From VAZQ01 sp963785745 (GTDB taxonomy: Bacteria > Pseudomonadota > Alphaproteobacteria > Rhizobiales > Xanthobacteraceae): a stretch of DNA of 64,000 nt. Under the pieces are notes generated by a model. It ran no database searches, was not told where the DNA came from, and worked only from the letters and a program-made list of their open reading frames with translations. This document shows, in pieces, positions 14,582 to 22,742 of this stretch. Location: contig CAWAWR010000022.1 of NCBI GenBank assembly GCA_963785745.1, positions 1-64,000 of the forward strand, in the 5' to 3' direction. Made by a program: the position numbers and the translations under genes. Numbering within the stretch: the stretch's first letter is position 1; every line of letters starts with the position of its first letter.

Positions 14582-16111
14582 TTGTTCGACTCGCTGTCGG
14601 AACGGCTTGGCGGAATTCTCAACCGGCTTACCGGACGCGGCGCGCTGTCGGAAGCCGACGTCGACGCCGCGTTGCGCGAAGTGCGACGCGCGCTGCTTGA
14701 AGCCGACGTCGCGCTCGACGTGGTGCGCGCCTTCACCGACAAGGTGAAAGCCGGCGCGGTCGGCGTCGAAGTCATCAAATCGGTGACGCCGGGCCAACTG
14801 GTCGTCAAGATCGTGCACGACCAGCTCATCGAGACGCTGGGCGCGCAGGGCGATCCGATCGATCTCAATGCGCCGGCGCCGGTCCCGATCATGATGGTCG
14901 GGCTGCAAGGTTCCGGCAAGACCACGACCACCGCGAAGCTCGCGAAGCGTCTCACCGAACGGGACCGCCGCAAGGTGCTGATGGCCTCGCTCGACGTGCG
15001 CCGCCCCGCCGCGATGGAACAGCTCGCGGTGCTCGGCCAGCAGATCGGCGTCGAGACGCTGCCGATCGTCGCCGGCCAGCAGCCGGCGCAGATCGCGCAG
15101 CGCGCGCTGCAGGCCGGCAAGCTCGGCGGCTATGACGTGGTGCTGCTCGACACCGCCGGCCGCACCACGCTCGACGACGCGATGATGTCGGAAGCCGCCG
15201 AGGTGAAGCGCGCCGCCAATCCGCACGAAGTGTTGCTGGTCGCCGACAGCCTCACCGGCCAGGACGCCGTCAATCTCGCGCGCGCCTTCGACGAGCGCGT
15301 CGGCCTGACCGGCATCGTGCTCACCCGCGTCGACGGCGACGGCCGCGGCGGCGCCGCGCTGTCGATGCGCGCCGTCACCGGCAAGCCGATCAAGCTGATG
15401 GGCACCGGCGAGCGCATGGACGCGCTCGAGGACTTCCATCCCTCGCGCATCGCCGACCGCATCCTCGGCATGGGCGACATCGTCTCGCTGGTCGAGAAGG
15501 CGGCGTCGACGATCGACGCCGAACGCGCCCAGCGCACCGCCGAGCGGATGCGCAAGGGCCAGTTCGACCTCAACGACCTGCGCGACCAGATCGCCGGCAT
15601 GCAGCAGATGGGCGGCCTTGGCGGCTTGATGGGGATGCTCCCCGGCGTCGCCAAGATGAAGAACCAGCTCGCGAACGCGAACCTCGACGAGCGATTACTC
15701 AAGCGCCAGGTGGCGGCGATCAATTCGATGACGCCGAAGGAGCGCAAGAATCCCGACATCCTCAAGGCCAGCCGCAAGAAGCGGATCGCGTCCGGCGCCG
15801 GCGTGAAGGTCGAGGACATCAACCGCATGCTCAAGATGCATCGGCAGATGGCCGACGTGATGAAGATGATGGGCCAGGGCAAGCGCGGCCCGATGGCGGG
15901 CATCGCCAACATGCTCGGGCTCGGCGGCGGCGCGCCGATGCCGACGCCGGAGCAGATGGCGGAGCTGGCGAAGAAAATGCCCGGCGGCGCCGGTGCACTG
16001 CCGACAAGCATGCCGGGCCTGCCGCCGAAATTCCCCGGCTCAGGTCCGCTGCTGCCCGGCCTCGGCGGCGCCAAGCCGGGCGGGTTCCCGGGATTGGGGA
16101 AGAAGAAATGA
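14582..16111 (+). CDS. ffh: Signal recognition particle protein Ffh (SRP54)
   Basis: A 509-residue SRP GTPase using TTG at 14582 as start, with GAGG nine bases upstream; no ATG fits the conserved N-terminus FDSLSERLGGIL. The N domain (1-85) is followed by the G domain with GLQGSGKTTTTAKL near 107, DTAGR and TRVDGDGRGG, and the methionine-rich M domain (about 320-450) with RIASGAGVKVEDINRML. The C-terminus is extended by a Gly/Pro/Met-rich tail. Ffh binds 4.5S RNA and targets nascent membrane proteins to FtsY. It heads the usual cluster with rpsP, rimM, trmD and rplS. Confidence 0.97.
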   Translation: MFDSLSERLGGILNRLTGRGALSEADVDAALREVRRALLEADVALDVVRAFTDKVKAGAVGVEVIKSVTPGQLVVKIVHDQLIETLGAQGDPIDLNAPAPVPIMMVGLQGSGKTTTTAKLAKRLTERDRRKVLMASLDVRRPAAMEQLAVLGQQIGVETLPIVAGQQPAQIAQRALQAGKLGGYDVVLLDTAGRTTLDDAMMSEAAEVKRAANPHEVLLVADSLTGQDAVNLARAFDERVGLTGIVLTRVDGDGRGGAALSMRAVTGKPIKLMGTGERMDALEDFHPSRIADRILGMGDIVSLVEKAASTIDAERAQRTAERMRKGQFDLNDLRDQIAGMQQMGGLGGLMGMLPGVAKMKNQLANANLDERLLKRQVAAINSMTPKERKNPDILKASRKKRIASGAGVKVEDINRMLKMHRQMADVMKMMGQGKRGPMAGIANMLGLGGGAPMPTPEQMAELAKKMPGGAGALPTSMPGLPPKFPGSGPLLPGLGGAKPGGFPGLGKKK

Positions 16112-16132
16112 GCGGCGAATGCAAACCTCTCC

Positions 16133-16244
16133 CCGTCATCCTGAGGTGGCGGCGCAGCCGCCCTCGAAGGACGCACGGCCCAAGTTACGCAAAGCACTGG
16201 CCGTCGTCCTTCGAGGCTCGCTTCGCTCGCTCCTCAGGATGACG
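16133..16244. repeat. Dispersed repeat family A (GTCATCCTGAGG ... CCTCAGGATGAC)
   Basis: About 112 bases with terminal inverted repeats GTCATCCTGAGG and CCTCAGGATGAC and internal CTCGAAGGAC/GTCCTTCGAG. Related copies lie at 22743-22846 and 43172-43297. The ends are conserved while the centres vary, as in REP/BIME-like palindromic elements. It sits between ffh and rpsP. Confidence 0.8.
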
Positions 16245-16289
16245 GATCAAGAATTCGAATCTGACGAAACACACGAAAGGAAAAATCGA

Positions 16290-16688
16290 ATGTCCCTGAA
16301 AATCCGGATGGCCCGTGCGGGCACCAAGAAGCGGCCGGTCTATCACATCGTGGTGGCCGACAGCCGTTCGCCGCGCGACGGCCGCTTCATCGAGCGTCTC
16401 GGCTACTTCAATCCGCTGCTGCCGAAGGACAAGACCGAGCGGCTCAAGTTCGATCTCGAGAAGACCAAGGCCTGGATCGCCAAGGGCGCGACGCCGAGCG
16501 ACCGCGTCATGCGCTTCCTCGACGAAGCCGGCATCGCCAAGCGCGAGAAGCGCAACAATCCGGAGCGCGCGATCCCGCGCAAGCAGCGCAAGGTGATGAA
16601 GGAAGAAGCCGTCAAGGCCAAGGAGGCGGCGGTCGCCGCTGCCGCCGAGAAGGCCAAGGCCAAAGCCGCGGCCGCAGCCGCCACCTGA
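16290..16688 (+). CDS. rpsP: 30S ribosomal protein S16
   Basis: A 132-residue S16. The conserved core occupies residues 1-85: MSLKIRMARAGTKKRPVYHI, VVADSRSPRDGRFIERLGYF and the RLKFDLEKTKAWIAKGA segment. The C-terminus is a lysine/alanine-rich extension, common in alphaproteobacteria. AAAGGAAAAA upstream serves as Shine-Dalgarno for the ATG at 16290. It is a primary binding protein of the 30S body and lies in the standard ffh-rpsP-rimM-trmD-rplS order. Confidence 0.98.
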   Translation: MSLKIRMARAGTKKRPVYHIVVADSRSPRDGRFIERLGYFNPLLPKDKTERLKFDLEKTKAWIAKGATPSDRVMRFLDEAGIAKREKRNNPERAIPRKQRKVMKEEAVKAKEAAVAAAAEKAKAKAAAAAAT

Positions 16689-16696
16689 CGTAGCCC

Positions 16697-17251
16697 GTGA
16701 CGCCGCGCGTCCAACGCATCTGCGTCGCCCAGATCGGGGCGCCGCATGGCGTGCGCGGCGAGGTGAAGCTCTGGACGTACACCGCCGATCCGCAGTCGGT
16801 CCGTGCCTACGGGCCGCTGGAGAGCGAGGACGGCGCAAAGCGTTTCGAGATCGAGACGCTGCGCGCCGCCAAGGATCACCTGGTGGTGCGGCTCAAGGGC
16901 GTGAACGACCGCGACGCCGCGGAACGCCTCACCAACACCAAGCTGTTCGTGCCGCGCGAGCGCTTGCCGGCGACCGAGGCCGACGACGAGTTCTACCATG
17001 CCGACCTGGTCGGCCTCGTCGTGGTCGATGCCGACGGCAACGGACTCGGCAGCGTCGCCGCGGTCCACAATTTCGGCGCCGGCGATCTCATCGAGGTGAA
17101 GCCGGTGCAGGGCAATACGACGGTGCTGCTGCCGTTCACCGAGGCGGCGGTGCCGATGGTCGATATCGCCGCGCGGCGGATCGTGGTCGATGCCGCGGCG
17201 TTTGCTGCTGCTGCGTCGCCGCCGGGCGAACCTGACACGGGAACCGCATAG
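16697..17251 (+). CDS. rimM: 16S rRNA processing protein RimM
   Basis: A 184-residue RimM with GTG start at 16697, eight bases after rpsP. The N-terminal barrel has ICVAQIGAPHGVRGEVKLW (8-26) and the C-terminal PRC barrel starts near EFYHADLVGLVV (about 98) and ends LLPFTEAAVPMVDIAARRIV. RimM binds S19 in the 30S head and assists 16S rRNA maturation. It is followed two bases later by trmD, so they are one operon. A short Pro/Gly tail ends the protein. Confidence 0.96.
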   Translation: MTPRVQRICVAQIGAPHGVRGEVKLWTYTADPQSVRAYGPLESEDGAKRFEIETLRAAKDHLVVRLKGVNDRDAAERLTNTKLFVPRERLPATEADDEFYHADLVGLVVVDADGNGLGSVAAVHNFGAGDLIEVKPVQGNTTVLLPFTEAAVPMVDIAARRIVVDAAAFAAAASPPGEPDTGTA

Positions 17252-17253
17252 CC

Positions 17254-17955
17254 ATGTGGCGCGCGAGCGTACTCACGATCTTTCCGGAGATGTTCCCGGG
17301 CACGCTCGGCGCGAGCCTGGCGGGCAAGGCGCTTGCCGCCGGCACCTGGGCGCTCGACGTCACCGACATCCGTGCGCACGCGAACGACAAGCACCGCACC
17401 GTCGACGACACCCCGGCCGGCGGCGGCCCCGGCATGGTGATGAAGCCGGACGTGCTGGCGCGCGCGCTCGACGCCGCATCCTCGCCCGACGACACCCGCC
17501 CTCGCCTGCTGATGACGCCGCGCGGCGTGCCGCTGACGCAGGCGCGCGCCGCCACGCTCGCGCGCGGGCCGGGCGCGGTCATCCTGTGCGGGCGGTTCGA
17601 AGGCGTCGACGAGCGCATCATCGAAGCGCGGAATTTCTCCGAAGTCTCGATCGGCGACTACGTGCTGTCCGGCGGCGAGGTCGCGGCCTTCGTCCTGATC
17701 GACGCCTGCGTGCGGCTCCTCCCCGGCGTCATGGGCCAGATGGCCTCGGCCGACGAGGAGAGCTTCTCGCAGGGGCTCCTGGAGTACCCGCAATACACCC
17801 GGCCACAGCTGTTCGAGGGCCGCGGCATCCCCGAGGTGCTCACGTCCGGCGACCATGCCAAGGTCGCAGCCTGGCGGCGGGCCGAAGCCGAGCGGCTGAC
17901 CCGCGAGCGCCGGCCGGACCTTTGGGAGACCTATAAGGATCGCAAGAAGCCCTGA
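17254..17955 (+). CDS. trmD: tRNA (guanine37-N1)-methyltransferase
   Basis: A 233-residue SPOUT methyltransferase. Diagnostic segments are LTIFPEMFPG (8-17), DDTPAGGGPGMVMKPDVL (51-68), CGRFEGVDERII and the trefoil-knot S-adenosylmethionine site IGDYVLSGGEVAA (about 130-142). It methylates G37 next to the anticodon and prevents +1 frameshifting. The standard product length and the position between rimM and rplS leave no doubt. Confidence 0.98.
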   Translation: MWRASVLTIFPEMFPGTLGASLAGKALAAGTWALDVTDIRAHANDKHRTVDDTPAGGGPGMVMKPDVLARALDAASSPDDTRPRLLMTPRGVPLTQARAATLARGPGAVILCGRFEGVDERIIEARNFSEVSIGDYVLSGGEVAAFVLIDACVRLLPGVMGQMASADEESFSQGLLEYPQYTRPQLFEGRGIPEVLTSGDHAKVAAWRRAEAERLTRERRPDLWETYKDRKKP

Positions 17956-17969
17956 TTTTCGGGCTCTTT
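17948..17969 (+). terminator. Weak hairpin at the trmD stop
   Basis: AGCCC (17948-17952) pairs with GGGCT (17961-17965) around TGATTTTC, followed by CTTTC. It overlaps the trmD stop codon. The stem is only five base pairs and the T-tract short, so it is at most a partial terminator before rplS. Confidence 0.35.
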
Positions 17970-18086
17970 CGCCGCCCGGTCATCGAAATAGACAAAGCCG
18001 CCCCGGTATCGTAGAAGCTCGCCGACCCAGACAGCCTGACAAGACCGCGCGCCTTTACCGATTGGCGCTGCCCACGGAGACTTCCC

Positions 18087-18476
18087 ATGAACCTGATCCA
18101 GGAGCTCGAAAAAGAGCAGGTGGCCAAGCTCACCGCCGGCAAGGAAATCCCCGATTTCCAGCCGGGCGACACCGTCATCGTCAACGTGAAGATCGTCGAA
18201 GGCGACAAGGCCCGCGTGCAAGCCTACGAGGGCGTCTGCATCGGCCGCGCCGGCGCCGGCCTGCAGGAGAACTTCACGGTCCGCAAGATCTCCTACGGCG
18301 AAGGCGTCGAGCGCGTGTTCCCGCTCTACTCGCCGCTGATCAACTCCATCAAGATCGTGCGCCGCGGCAAGGTCCGCCGCGCCAAGCTCTATTACCTGCG
18401 CGGCCTGCGCGGCAAGCGTGCCCGCATCACCGAGAAGCAGGACCACCGCGCCGGGGATGCCGACGCGGCGTCCTGA
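18087..18476 (+). CDS. rplS: 50S ribosomal protein L19
   Basis: A 129-residue L19 with the conserved start MNLIQELEKEQ, the strand region DFQPGDTVIVNVKIVEG, RVQAYEGVCIGR, and RGKVRRAKLYYLRGLRGK near the C-terminus. The family is usually about 115-125 residues; the last ten residues form a small acidic tail. It sits at the 30S-50S interface. Its TGA stop overlaps the ATG of the following SecD-like gene (TGATG). Confidence 0.98.
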   Translation: MNLIQELEKEQVAKLTAGKEIPDFQPGDTVIVNVKIVEGDKARVQAYEGVCIGRAGAGLQENFTVRKISYGEGVERVFPLYSPLINSIKIVRRGKVRRAKLYYLRGLRGKRARITEKQDHRAGDADAAS

Positions 18477-18991
18477 TGCGAGGCGCGATGATCGCGATGG
18501 CGACGGGATACAAAAAGGCCGGCTTGTTCGGCCTTTTTCTTTGCCTGGCGGGCATGGGCGCCGCTGCTCCCGGCGTTGCGGAAACGCTGCTGGAAAAGCT
18601 TCAGAAGGGCGAACAGTCCGCGCCGCCGCCGGCGGTCCCGGGTCAGCCTGGCGGACCGTCGCCGCAGCGGAAGAGCCTGATGCCGCCGCTCAGGCTCCAG
18701 GTGGAGAAGGCCGAGGCGACCTTTGACACGACGACGAAAGAGCCGGTTGTCGTGATCACCTTGGCGGCGCGGTCCGGCCGCCTGTTCTACGAGCTGACCC
18801 AGAACAACATCGGCCGAACCCTTGTGCTTCGGATCGACGGGCAGGTCGCAGCAGAACCCATCATCCGCGAGCCGATCAAGAATGGGGTCGTGCAGATCTC
18901 CGGCAGCATGACCGTCAAGGATGCCGCCGCTCTGGCCGCGCGCTTGAGCAAGGGCGTGGCCAAGATCGAGGTCGAGCTGGTCGCGGACTAG
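18476..18991 (+). CDS. Periplasmic SecD P1-head-like protein
   Basis: A 171-residue exported protein if the ATG overlapping the rplS stop is used. Residues about 12-36 form a signal peptide (AGLFGLFLCLAGMGAAAPGVAE), then a proline-rich linker, then a domain at about 95-170 that resembles the P1 head subdomain of SecD: FYELTQNNIGRTLVLRIDG, AEPIIREPIKNGVVQISG and KDAAALAARLSKG. In SecDF this domain assists release of translocated proteins; here it stands alone without membrane channels. Its 5' end contains a terminator-like hairpin (18512-18540), so expression may depend on read-through from rplS. Confidence 0.8.
   Translation: MRGAMIAMATGYKKAGLFGLFLCLAGMGAAAPGVAETLLEKLQKGEQSAPPPAVPGQPGGPSPQRKSLMPPLRLQVEKAEATFDTTTKEPVVVITLAARSGRLFYELTQNNIGRTLVLRIDGQVAAEPIIREPIKNGVVQISGSMTVKDAAALAARLSKGVAKIEVELVAD
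18512..18540 (+). terminator. Intrinsic terminator inside the signal-peptide codons of the SecD-like gene
   Basis: Perfect nine-base arms AAAAAGGCC (18512-18520) and GGCCTTTTT (18530-18538) enclose a nine-base loop and run into CTTT. It is a textbook terminator for the rplS operon by structure, yet it lies within codons 13-22 of the SecD P1-like gene, encoding KKAGLFGLF. Confidence 0.75.
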
Positions 18992-19077
18992 CCCCTTGGC
19001 GTGCGCGAATTCGCCACTTCTCGGAACGCCTCCAAGGCATTAAATAGACCCGCAAATACCGACAACTGGATCGACGA

Positions 19078-20484
19078 ATGGCCAAAGCGCGTACCCTCTA
19101 CGACAAGATCTGGGAAGACCACCTGGTCGACGAGCAGCCCGACGGGACCTGCCTGATCTATATCGACCGGCACCTCGTCCACGAGGTCACCTCGCCGCAG
19201 GCGTTCGAGGGGCTGCGCCTTTCCGGCCGCAAGATCCGCGCGCCCGAGAAGACGCTCTTAGTGGTCGATCACAACGTACCGACCACTAACCGCAACCTTC
19301 CCAATCCCGATCCGGAGAGCGCGGCGCAGATCGCCTACCTCGCGGAGAACGCCAAGGTCTTCGATCTCGAATATTACAACGAGTTCGACAAGCGGCAGGG
19401 CATCGTCCACATCATCGGCCCGGAGCAGGGCTTCACCCTGCCCGGCGTCACGCTGGTGTGCGGCGACAGCCACACCGCGACGCACGGCGCGTTCGGCGCG
19501 CTCGCCTACGGCATCGGCACATCGGAAGTCGAGCACGTGCTGGCGACGCAGACGCTGATCCAGTCGAAGTCGAAGAACATGCGCGCGGTGGTCGACGGCA
19601 AGCTGCCGGCCGGCGTCACCGCCAAGGACATCATCCTCGCCATCATCGGCGAGATCGGCACCGCCGGCGGCACCGGCTATGCGCTGGAATATGCCGGCGA
19701 GGCGATCAGCGCGCTGTCGATGGAAGGCCGCATGACGGTCTGCAACATGTCGGTCGAGGGCGGCGCCAAGGCGGGCTTCATCGCGCCCGACGAGAAGGCC
19801 TACGCGTTCCTCAAGGGCCGTCCGAAGTCGCCGAAGGGCAAGGCCTGGGACGATGCGATGCGCTACTGGGAGACGCTGCGCTCCGACGACGGCGCGCATT
19901 TCGACCGCGAGATCAGGCTCGACGCCGCGAAGCTGCCGCCGCTCGTCACCTGGGGCACCAGCCCGGAGCAGGTGATCTCGATCACCGGCCGCGTGCCGAT
20001 CCCGAGCGAGATCGCCGACGAGAACAAGCGGCGCGCCGCGGTAACCTCGCTCGACTATATGGGCCTCAAGGGCGGCGAGAAGGTCACCGACATCGCGATC
20101 GATCGCGTGTTCATCGGTTCCTGCACCAATGGACGCATCGAGGATCTGCGCGCCGCCGCCAAGGTGGCGGAGGGCAAGACGGTACGCGCCGGCGTCAATG
20201 CGATGATCGTGCCGGGCTCCGGCCTGGTGAAGGAGCAGGCCGAGTCGGAAGGCCTCGACAAGATCTTCGTGAAGGCCGGCTTCGAATGGCGCGAGCCCGG
20301 CTGCTCGATGTGCCTCGCGATGAACCCCGACAAGCTCGCACCCGGCGAGCGCTGCGCCTCGACCTCGAACCGCAACTTCGAAGGCCGGCAGGGCTACAAG
20401 GGCCGCACCCATCTGGTGTCGCCGGCGATGGCGGCCGCCGCCGCGATCGCGGGGCACTTCGTGGACGTGCGGGAGTGGAACTGA
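19078..20484 (+). CDS. leuC: 3-isopropylmalate dehydratase large subunit
   Basis: A 468-residue aconitase-family enzyme. Iron-sulfur cysteines are in GSCTNGRIEDL (near 348) and GCSMCLAMNPD (near 408-411), with a third in VCGDSHTATHGAFG (about 130). The conserved ends LYDKIWEDHLV and CASTSNRNFEGRQG are present. With LeuD it isomerises 2- to 3-isopropylmalate in leucine biosynthesis. leuD lies 4.7 kb downstream on the same strand, separated by unrelated genes. A 12-base-stem terminator follows. Confidence 0.97.
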   Translation: MAKARTLYDKIWEDHLVDEQPDGTCLIYIDRHLVHEVTSPQAFEGLRLSGRKIRAPEKTLLVVDHNVPTTNRNLPNPDPESAAQIAYLAENAKVFDLEYYNEFDKRQGIVHIIGPEQGFTLPGVTLVCGDSHTATHGAFGALAYGIGTSEVEHVLATQTLIQSKSKNMRAVVDGKLPAGVTAKDIILAIIGEIGTAGGTGYALEYAGEAISALSMEGRMTVCNMSVEGGAKAGFIAPDEKAYAFLKGRPKSPKGKAWDDAMRYWETLRSDDGAHFDREIRLDAAKLPPLVTWGTSPEQVISITGRVPIPSEIADENKRRAAVTSLDYMGLKGGEKVTDIAIDRVFIGSCTNGRIEDLRAAAKVAEGKTVRAGVNAMIVPGSGLVKEQAESEGLDKIFVKAGFEWREPGCSMCLAMNPDKLAPGERCASTSNRNFEGRQGYKGRTHLVSPAMAAAAAIAGHFVDVREWN

Positions 20485-20523
20485 CGTTCAGCGCGCCGCT
20501 GGCGATTGCTCAGACGAAACGCG

Positions 20524-20551
20524 ATCAGGCCCGCCACACGGCGGGCCTGAT
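20524..20551 (+). terminator. Strong hairpin after leuC
   Basis: A perfect 12-base inverted repeat, ATCAGGCCCGCC (20524-20535) with GGCGGGCCTGAT (20540-20551), and a four-base loop. There is no T-tract, but position 40 bases after leuC and stem strength suggest termination or transcript-end protection. Confidence 0.6.
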
Positions 20552-20612
20552 GCATTCGACACTCAGGTTTCCGACTTTGTCCGACACTCACATCATCCAA
20601 TAACGCGACGCG

Positions 20613-20939
20613 TTACCAGACTCCGAACCCGAACGGTCCGATGCCGACGCCGACACGGGGCCCATAGTACCGCCGGTAATAAGGATACGGCGCGTAGGCA
20701 TAGGGCGCGTATCCGCCGTAATAGTACGGGCTGCCGCCGTAATAGTAGCCGCGGCGTGGGCCGTAGTAGCCACGGTAGTAGCGGCGATTGTAGCGGCGAT
20801 ACTGGACTTGCTCGACGCCGGACTGATGCTCAGCGAGGCCGGGCGCACTACGGATCGGCGCCGCATTGGCCGGTGCCGTCGGCACGGCTGCCAGGGTCAG
20901 CACCGCTGCAGCCGCAATGCCTGCGAGACTCTTGTACAT
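20613..20939 (-). CDS. Secreted tyrosine/glycine-rich protein
   Basis: A 108-residue protein from the ATG at 20939, chosen because CCTGGAGGTAAC stands just upstream and a signal peptide follows (LAGIAAAAVLTLAAVPTAPANA). The mature region is dominated by tyrosine, glycine and arginine (RRYNRRYYRGYYGPRRGYYY) and ends GIGPFGFGVW. Such Y/G-rich secreted proteins are frequent in Rhizobiales and may be surface or envelope-associated; the biochemical role is unknown. No conserved enzymatic motif is visible. Confidence 0.75.
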   Translation of the reverse strand: MYKSLAGIAAAAVLTLAAVPTAPANAAPIRSAPGLAEHQSGVEQVQYRRYNRRYYRGYYGPRRGYYYGGSPYYYGGYAPYAYAPYPYYRRYYGPRVGVGIGPFGFGVW

Positions 20940-21010
20940 GACTGTTACCTCCAGGGTCGCTCCCGGAGTGATAACGCCTGGAACTGGTTTAAGTTTCAGT
21001 GAACGGCCGT

Positions 21011-21394
21011 TCAGCCGCGCTGCCACCAGCAGCGCATTTGCGGCGTGACCACGGTTCCGCTCAGCCGATATTCAGGCTGCAGCCACGAGACGCATTGCCG
21101 CACGGCGTTTGGGCCCGGGTAACCAAGATTGTCGGTGCGCGGAAATTCCGTCGCGTCGTGCCGGTAGCGCAGAACCGGCCGCACCGTGATACGCGCCGGC
21201 GCGCGCTGCTGCTGCGCGCGCTGCGGCGGCGCCTTCCGTTTCTCGGCCGGGGCTTTTTGTTTCGGTTGCGGAGCCTTCGGACCCTTCACGTCCTGGAACG
21301 TGCGATCAAATTCCGGCGTCTGCGCATAGGCCGCAGCGCCGGTGCCAAGCAACAGCGCCGCCGCAACGATCCCGATCGTGGTCTTTACCGTCAT
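21011..21394 (-). CDS. Secreted basic/proline-rich hypothetical protein
   Basis: About 127 residues from the ATG at 21394 (an ATG at 21418 is less likely). A signal peptide (VKTTIGIVAAALLLGTGAAA, ending YAQ) precedes a lysine/proline/glutamine-rich linker (about 40-70) and a C-terminal part with two cysteines (VRQCVSWL and MRCWW), which may form a disulfide. Recognised only as a type of secreted protein common in the order. Same strand as the Y/G-rich gene downstream, 70 bases apart. Confidence 0.65.
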   Translation of the reverse strand: MTVKTTIGIVAAALLLGTGAAAYAQTPEFDRTFQDVKGPKAPQPKQKAPAEKRKAPPQRAQQQRAPARITVRPVLRYRHDATEFPRTDNLGYPGPNAVRQCVSWLQPEYRLSGTVVTPQMRCWWQRG

Positions 21395-21503
21395 GACGGC
21401 CCCCCCGCCGCTGAACATGCCTACGGTCGCCGATCACGGGCCGACCGTCAACGCCTCACACGCCGTCTTGGCCGCCGGCCCACCGTCCCGTAGAAAAGCG
21501 GGG

Positions 21504-21929
21504 ATGACCGCATCCCCACAACCGGACCGCTGGCGCGCCACCAAGGCGCCGTCGCTCGACGAGCTCGAGCAGATGGCGGACGACGCCTACCGGCAACTGC
21601 CGGAGGAATTCCGCACGCTGTGCAAGGATCTTGTGATCCGCGTAACCGAATACCCGACCGACGAGGTCCTCGACGCCATGGGCGTCGAGAGCGAGCTGGA
21701 GCTGATGGGCCTGTTCCAGGGTGTCGGGCTGCCGTTCCAATCGGAAAGCGGCGTCACCGGCCAGATGCCGAACATGGTCTGGCTCTACCGCGTGCCGATG
21801 CTGCTGTACTGGGCCGAGCACGACGAGACGCTCAACTCGATCGTCACGCATGTGCTGGTGCACGAGATCGGTCACCATTTCGGCCTGTCGGACGAGGACA
21901 TGGCCGCAATCGAAGCCGGCGTGGAATAA
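21504..21929 (+). CDS. Metallopeptidase-family zincin (possibly minimal metalloprotease)
   Basis: A 141-residue protein from the ATG at 21504. The zinc-binding motif HEIGHHFG (120-127) follows a helix HVLV, and SDEDM follows, as in the DUF-type 'metallopeptidase family' of small alphaproteobacterial zincins. The N-terminal half has LEQMADDAYRQLPEEFR. Family members are around 120-140 residues and cytosolic; a peptidase activity has been proposed from the motif, not shown. It precedes a GFA gene by 29 bases on the same strand. Confidence 0.85.
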   Translation: MTASPQPDRWRATKAPSLDELEQMADDAYRQLPEEFRTLCKDLVIRVTEYPTDEVLDAMGVESELELMGLFQGVGLPFQSESGVTGQMPNMVWLYRVPMLLYWAEHDETLNSIVTHVLVHEIGHHFGLSDEDMAAIEAGVE

Positions 21930-21958
21930 GCGCCAAGCGCGGGACAAGGGAGAGGGCC

Positions 21959-22369
21959 ATGAGAATCGACGGAAGCTGCGCCTGCGGCGCCATCAAGATC
22001 GAAGGCGAAGCCGATCCCGAGAATGTCTCGATCTGCCATTGCACCGATTGCCAGACCGGCACCGGCTCGGCGTTTCGCGTGTCGGTGCTGGTGCGCGGCA
22101 CCTCGTTCAAGATGACCGGCACGCCGAAGGACTATCTCAAGCTGACGGCCGACAGCGGCACGCCGAGGATTCAGGCGTTCTGCCCGCACTGCGGCTCGCC
22201 GATCTATTCGACGTCGCCAGGCGAAGGCGTGCAGGATGCCTACCGCGTGCGCGTCGGCATCCTGCGCCAGCGCCGGGAGTTCGCGCCGAAGAAGCAGAAC
22301 TGGTTCCGCTCCGCGCTGCCGTGGATCACGACCCTTCCAGGGATCGCAAAGAACGAGAAGGGCGGCTGA
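21959..22369 (+). CDS. GFA-type zinc-binding protein
   Basis: A 136-residue member of the glutathione-dependent formaldehyde-activating (GFA/Mss4-like) fold. Zinc ligands are visible: C7 and C9 (GSCACGAI), C26-x-C28-xx-C31 (CHCTDC) and C75-xx-C78 (CPHCGSPI). Few members have proven formaldehyde activity, so the true substrate is unknown. AAGGGAGAGG stands upstream of the ATG. It lies in a run of three small same-strand genes (zincin, GFA, ABM), probably an operon. Confidence 0.9.
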   Translation: MRIDGSCACGAIKIEGEADPENVSICHCTDCQTGTGSAFRVSVLVRGTSFKMTGTPKDYLKLTADSGTPRIQAFCPHCGSPIYSTSPGEGVQDAYRVRVGILRQRREFAPKKQNWFRSALPWITTLPGIAKNEKGG

Positions 22370-22404
22370 GCGCCCAGCGCCGCGCGTCCAAAGGAGTGAC
22401 GTCG

Positions 22405-22710
22405 ATGATCGTCGTGGTGTTTCGCTCGCGGCTCGATCCCGCGGCCACCGAGGACTATGACGCGACCGCCACGCGCATGGATGAACTCGCAAGACAAATG
22501 CCGGGCTATATCGCGCACAAGGCCTTCGCCGCCGAGGATGGCGAGCGCCTGACGCTGGTGGAATTCGAATCCGAAGAGGCGATCGCGGCCTGGCGCATGC
22601 ATCCCGAGCACGTCGAGGCGCAGCGCAACGGCCGCTCAAAATTCTATTCGGAATTCCGCCTCTCGGTCTGCGAAGTGCTGCGCGAACAGCGCTTCAAGCG
22701 CGACGCGTGA
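22405..22710 (+). CDS. ABM-domain (antibiotic biosynthesis monooxygenase-like) protein
   Basis: A 101-residue dimeric alpha/beta-barrel protein: VVVFRSRLDPAATEDYD, the central LARQMPGYIAHKAF helix-strand, and the segment GERLTLVEFESEEAIAAWR. This is the ABM/YgiN-like fold. AAGGAG lies nine bases before the ATG at 22405. Cofactor-free oxygenase activity is known for some relatives; here function is not defined. Last gene of the three-gene run beginning at 21504. Confidence 0.85.
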   Translation: MIVVVFRSRLDPAATEDYDATATRMDELARQMPGYIAHKAFAAEDGERLTLVEFESEEAIAAWRMHPEHVEAQRNGRSKFYSEFRLSVCEVLREQRFKRDA

Positions 22711-22742
22711 ACGCTTCATCCGACGAGTGCACAACCCCTCCC

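Noticed and set aside
14378..15439. 353-codon minus-strand frame opposite ffh
   Set aside because: Antisense shadow of Ffh codons; composition rich in H, R, D and L without motif.
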